Shown here piece by piece: positions 5,728-6,346 of a stretch of 6,346 nt of DNA (within the stretch, counting starts at the first letter, position 1; the number at the start of each line of letters is the position of its first letter). The DNA is taken from NCBI GenBank assembly GCA_039183375.1, contig JBCDBQ010000446.1, positions 1 through 6,346 on the forward strand. The letters run 5' to 3'. Made by a program: the position numbers and the translations under genes. The notes beneath the pieces were generated by a model. It was not told the origin of the DNA, did not search any database, and saw only the letters and a list, made by a program, of their open reading frames with translations. The stretch is from Tectiglobus sp039183375 (lineage in GTDB: Bacteria > Pseudomonadota > Alphaproteobacteria > Rhizobiales > Hyphomicrobiaceae).

Positions 5728-6306
5728 ATGACGATTCAAGTAACAGGAAAGAATATCGAAGTTGGCGAGTCGTTTCAGGGTTACATTTTAGAAAAAGCGC
5801 GCAATGTGCTTGAAAAATACATTGGTCCCGAGATTTCGGGCCAAGTTACCGTTGCCAAAGAAAGAAGCCGTTTCCAAACAAGCTGTGTCATCAGACTGCC
5901 GACCGGCCTTTTGCTTGAGGCGAAGGGTGATGGTGCTGATGCATATCTGAGTGCCGATTCTGCTTTGGAGCGGCTTGATAAGCGTGTTCGGCGCTACAAA
6001 AGACGCTTGAAGAATCATCATTCCGACGCGAAGACTGCGGCATTCTCGCAAAGTCCGGCGACCGACATCGTCCTCAGCACTCCAGAAGAAGATGTTGATA
6101 ATGAAGGCGAAAATCACGAGCAGTTGATTGTTGCAGAGACCAAGCGAATGATCAGTGAGATGCGGGTCAGTGAGGCTGTCATGCAGTTGGACTTGACGGA
6201 TGAGGTGTTTTTGGTGTTTCGCAATGCCTCGAATGGTCAGACGAATGTTGTCTACCGGCGCGAAGACGGAAATGTCGGTTGGATTGATCCGAAGTTAACC
6301 GAATAG
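5728..6306 (+). CDS. hpf: Ribosome hibernation promoting factor, long form
   Basis: Cytoplasmic protein that binds the 30S decoding region of idle ribosomes and, in the long form, pairs them into inactive 100S dimers through its C-terminal domain. The 192-residue product has an N-terminal S30AE domain at about 1-97 (IQVTGKNIEVGESFQGYI, then a basic helix LERLDKRVRRYKRRLKNH at about 80-97). An acidic, low-complexity linker runs about 98-131. The C-terminal dimerisation domain is at about 132-190 (KRMISEMRVSEAVMQLDLTDEVFLVFRN...VVYRREDGNVGWIDP). The AVMQLDL/VFRN/VVYRR/GNVGWIDP pattern identifies the long form. In older literature this gene downstream of rpoN was called a sigma-54 modulation protein. 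It begins 257 bp after rpoN with its own candidate promoter and ribosome-binding site, so it can probably be expressed separately, as expected for a stress or stationary-phase factor. ptsN commonly follows; only 40 bases remain here and show no start of it. Confidence 0.96.
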   Translation: MTIQVTGKNIEVGESFQGYILEKARNVLEKYIGPEISGQVTVAKERSRFQTSCVIRLPTGLLLEAKGDGADAYLSADSALERLDKRVRRYKRRLKNHHSDAKTAAFSQSPATDIVLSTPEEDVDNEGENHEQLIVAETKRMISEMRVSEAVMQLDLTDEVFLVFRNASNGQTNVVYRREDGNVGWIDPKLTE

Positions 6307-6346
6307 GTGAACTGTCCGCGCACGATTATCGGTTGGACGTCAAACA

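Noticed and set aside
6307..6346. Start of ptsN after hpf
   Set aside because: Expected from gene order, but the 40 remaining bases contain no convincing start or recognisable coding sequence.

Overview
The window is about 6.3 kb of alphaproteobacterial chromosome, most likely from the Hyphomicrobiales (Rhizobiales). The call rests on gene order: rnd, lptC/lptA, lptB, rpoN, hpf, all on the + strand, is the conserved cell-envelope/sigma-54 neighbourhood of that group, in which ptsN normally follows hpf. The protein sequences fit this too (single-domain RNase D, LptB ending in LGDMFA, long-form HPF). Genus cannot be fixed from the sequence alone.

Layout: 1-582 is the 3' part of rnd (RNase D), whose start lies before the window. 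583-847 is a 265-bp gap with no gene; it holds a small inverted repeat and, just before the next start codon, three tandem copies of a 16-bp unit. 848-2914 is one long reading frame that joins an LptC domain to two successive LptA/OstA-like domains. 3044-3889 is lptB, the LPS-transport ATPase. 3950-5470 is rpoN (sigma-54). 5471-5727 is a 257-bp gap with two mutually exclusive hairpins, a candidate sigma-70 promoter and a good ribosome-binding site for hpf. 5728-6306 is hpf, the long-form ribosome hibernation factor. The last 40 bases (6307-6346) show no gene; ptsN would be expected just beyond.

How the genes fit together: LptB powers extraction of lipopolysaccharide from the inner membrane, and the LptC-LptA-LptA protein would be the membrane-anchored periplasmic bridge that carries it towards LptD. 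RpoN directs nitrogen- and stress-related promoters, and HPF parks idle ribosomes. Linkage of these genes to LPS export is common in Proteobacteria. RNase D, an RNA 3'-processing exonuclease, is a frequent upstream neighbour.

This is essentially a housekeeping region; I see no mobile element, CRISPR array, tRNA or rRNA. The notable points are the single-polypeptide LPS bridge with duplicated LptA modules and a Cys-containing basic tail, the tandem repeat abutting its start codon, an octamer (ATCCGTAA) present in all three gaps after lptCA, lptB and rpoN, and an attenuator-like arrangement between rpoN and hpf.
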